This document shows, piece after piece, positions 63,262-64,000 of a stretch of 64,000 nucleotides of DNA. Source of the stretch: Sphingomonas phyllosphaerae FA2 (lineage in GTDB: Bacteria > Pseudomonadota > Alphaproteobacteria > Sphingomonadales > Sphingomonadaceae); assembly GCF_000427645.1 (NCBI RefSeq), contig NZ_KE386571.1, positions 434,001-498,000 on the forward strand. Direction: 5' to 3'. How positions within the stretch are numbered: the first letter of the stretch is position 1; each line of letters starts with the position of its first letter. Below the pieces are notes generated by a model that worked only from the letters and a program-made list of their open reading frames with translations, ran no database searches and had not been told where the DNA came from. The position numbers were made by a program, and so were the translations under genes.

Positions 63262-64000
63262 TTATGCGAAATAAAATTGCGAATTTGACGCGGTGCAGCA
63301 TCGCCAGTCGGCGGGTAACTGATTGCGGAACCACGTATATTGTCGCTTGGCGTAACGCCGAGTGGCGAGCTGCGAAGCCGCCAGTGCGTCGACGCGTGAC
63401 AGCGTGCCGGAGAGCATAGCAGCGATTTCGGGCACCCCGATCGCGCGCCGTACCGGCGCATCGGCGGGCACGTCGGTGCGCGCGAGCAGCGCGGCGGCCT
63501 CTTCGACTCCCCCCTCGTCGAACATCTGCACCAGCCGCGCATCGCAGCGCGCCATCAACGTCTCGCGATCGGGCAGCAGCACCAGTCCGCGCACGTCGAG
63601 CGCCTCGCCGATCCCGCCGCTGCGATCCGCCTGCCATGCCGCCAGCGGTCGCCCGGTCGATCGCACCACCTCCAGCGCGCGCGCGACCCGCGTCGTATCG
63701 CGCGCGTTGAGCCGCACCGCCGCTTCCGGGTCTTCCCGCGACAGCGCCACATACGCCTCGGCGACCGGCAGCGCCCGCACCGTCGCGCGCACCTCGGCGT
63801 CGATCTCCGGCACCGGCGCGATCCCGTCGAGCAGTGTGCGCAGGTACAACCCGGTCCCGCCGACCAGCACCGGCACGGCGCCGGCCGCATGAACACGACG
63901 CACTTCCGCCGCCGCATCCGCCGCCCAGCGCGCCGCCGAGCACGCCTCCGCGCCGTCGACATAGCCGAACAGCCGATGCGGCACGCGTACCTCGTCGACG
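63262..64000 (-). CDS. miaA: tRNA dimethylallyltransferase, C-terminal part (cut by window edge)
   Basis: The C-terminal 246 residues of MiaA, which adds a dimethylallyl group to A37 of tRNAs reading UNN codons. The visible part has VPHRLFGYVDGAEACSAARW, VPVLVGGTGLYLRTLLDG, EDPEAAVRLNARDTTRVARALEVVRSTGRPL in parts, and the late RRYAKRQYTWFRNQL. The N-terminal P-loop lies to the right of the window. Upstream of ilvB on the same strand. Confidence 0.96.
   Translation of the reverse strand, partial: VDEVRVPHRLFGYVDGAEACSAARWAADAAAEVRRVHAAGAVPVLVGGTGLYLRTLLDGIAPVPEIDAEVRATVRALPVAEAYVALSREDPEAAVRLNARDTTRVARALEVVRSTGRPLAAWQADRSGGIGEALDVRGLVLLPDRETLMARCDARLVQMFDEGGVEEAAALLARTDVPADAPVRRAIGVPEIAAMLSGTLSRVDALAASQLATRRYAKRQYTWFRNQLPADWRCCTASNSQFYFA

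Overview
The window looks like a chromosomal segment of a GC-rich alphaproteobacterium, most likely a sphingomonad (Sphingomonas or a close relative). The evidence is the dense translationally coupled operons, the style of the TonB-dependent receptor, a bacteriophytochrome with a heme oxygenase, a phasin, the short palindromic dispersed repeats typical of that order, and the general protein flavour. This assignment is inference from gene content. No rRNA, tRNA or CRISPR array was recognised.

Region 1 (1-23 kb) is the highlight: a contiguous locus for taking N-linked glycans apart and using the N-acetylglucosamine (GlcNAc). On the minus strand one unit encodes GH20 hexosaminidase, GH2 beta-mannosidase, a GH3 enzyme, GH125 alpha-1,6-mannosidase and the start of a GH92 alpha-mannosidase, which runs off the left edge. 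Next to it lie a TonB-dependent receptor and a divergent GntR/HutC-type regulator. After an insertion sequence comes the GlcNAc part: a PTS permease (IIC-IIB), a fused IIA-HPr-EI protein, NagA, a SIS-type glucosamine-6-phosphate deaminase, a CutC-family protein and a glycosylasparaginase with a secretion signal. Together these could remove mannose, possibly core xylose, beta-mannose and the chitobiose core, then cut the final GlcNAc-Asn bond, import GlcNAc by PTS and convert it to fructose-6-phosphate. The octamer TGGT(A/C)TTG lies ahead of all four apparent transcription-unit starts, twice as a direct repeat with a 4-base spacer, and is proposed as the binding site of the GntR protein.

Region 2 (23-32 kb) holds mixed functions: small proteins, a lipoprotein and an L,D-transpeptidase, an isolated 2Fe-2S oxidoreductase subunit, a PilZ protein, a bacteriophytochrome histidine kinase facing a biliverdin-forming heme oxygenase, an M20 amidohydrolase, a cyclophilin and a phasin. 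Region 3 (32-40 kb) has a complete RND efflux system and an acyl-CoA dehydrogenase/enoyl-CoA hydratase pair. Region 4 (40-54 kb) has the TamA-TamB pair, an EAL protein-hybrid kinase-response regulator operon, and the set methyltransferase, ComF, glutaredoxin, DUF1178.

Region 5 (54-64 kb) is branched-chain amino acid synthesis: leuA, preceded by a Leu-rich leader peptide and a hairpin that look like an attenuator, and ilvB-ilvN-ilvC downstream of miaA. A BLUF photoreceptor, a YceI protein and a TonB-like protein lie between them. Several families of palindromic dispersed repeats sit in the intergenic gaps, and one copy has been split by the insertion sequence with a visible target duplication.
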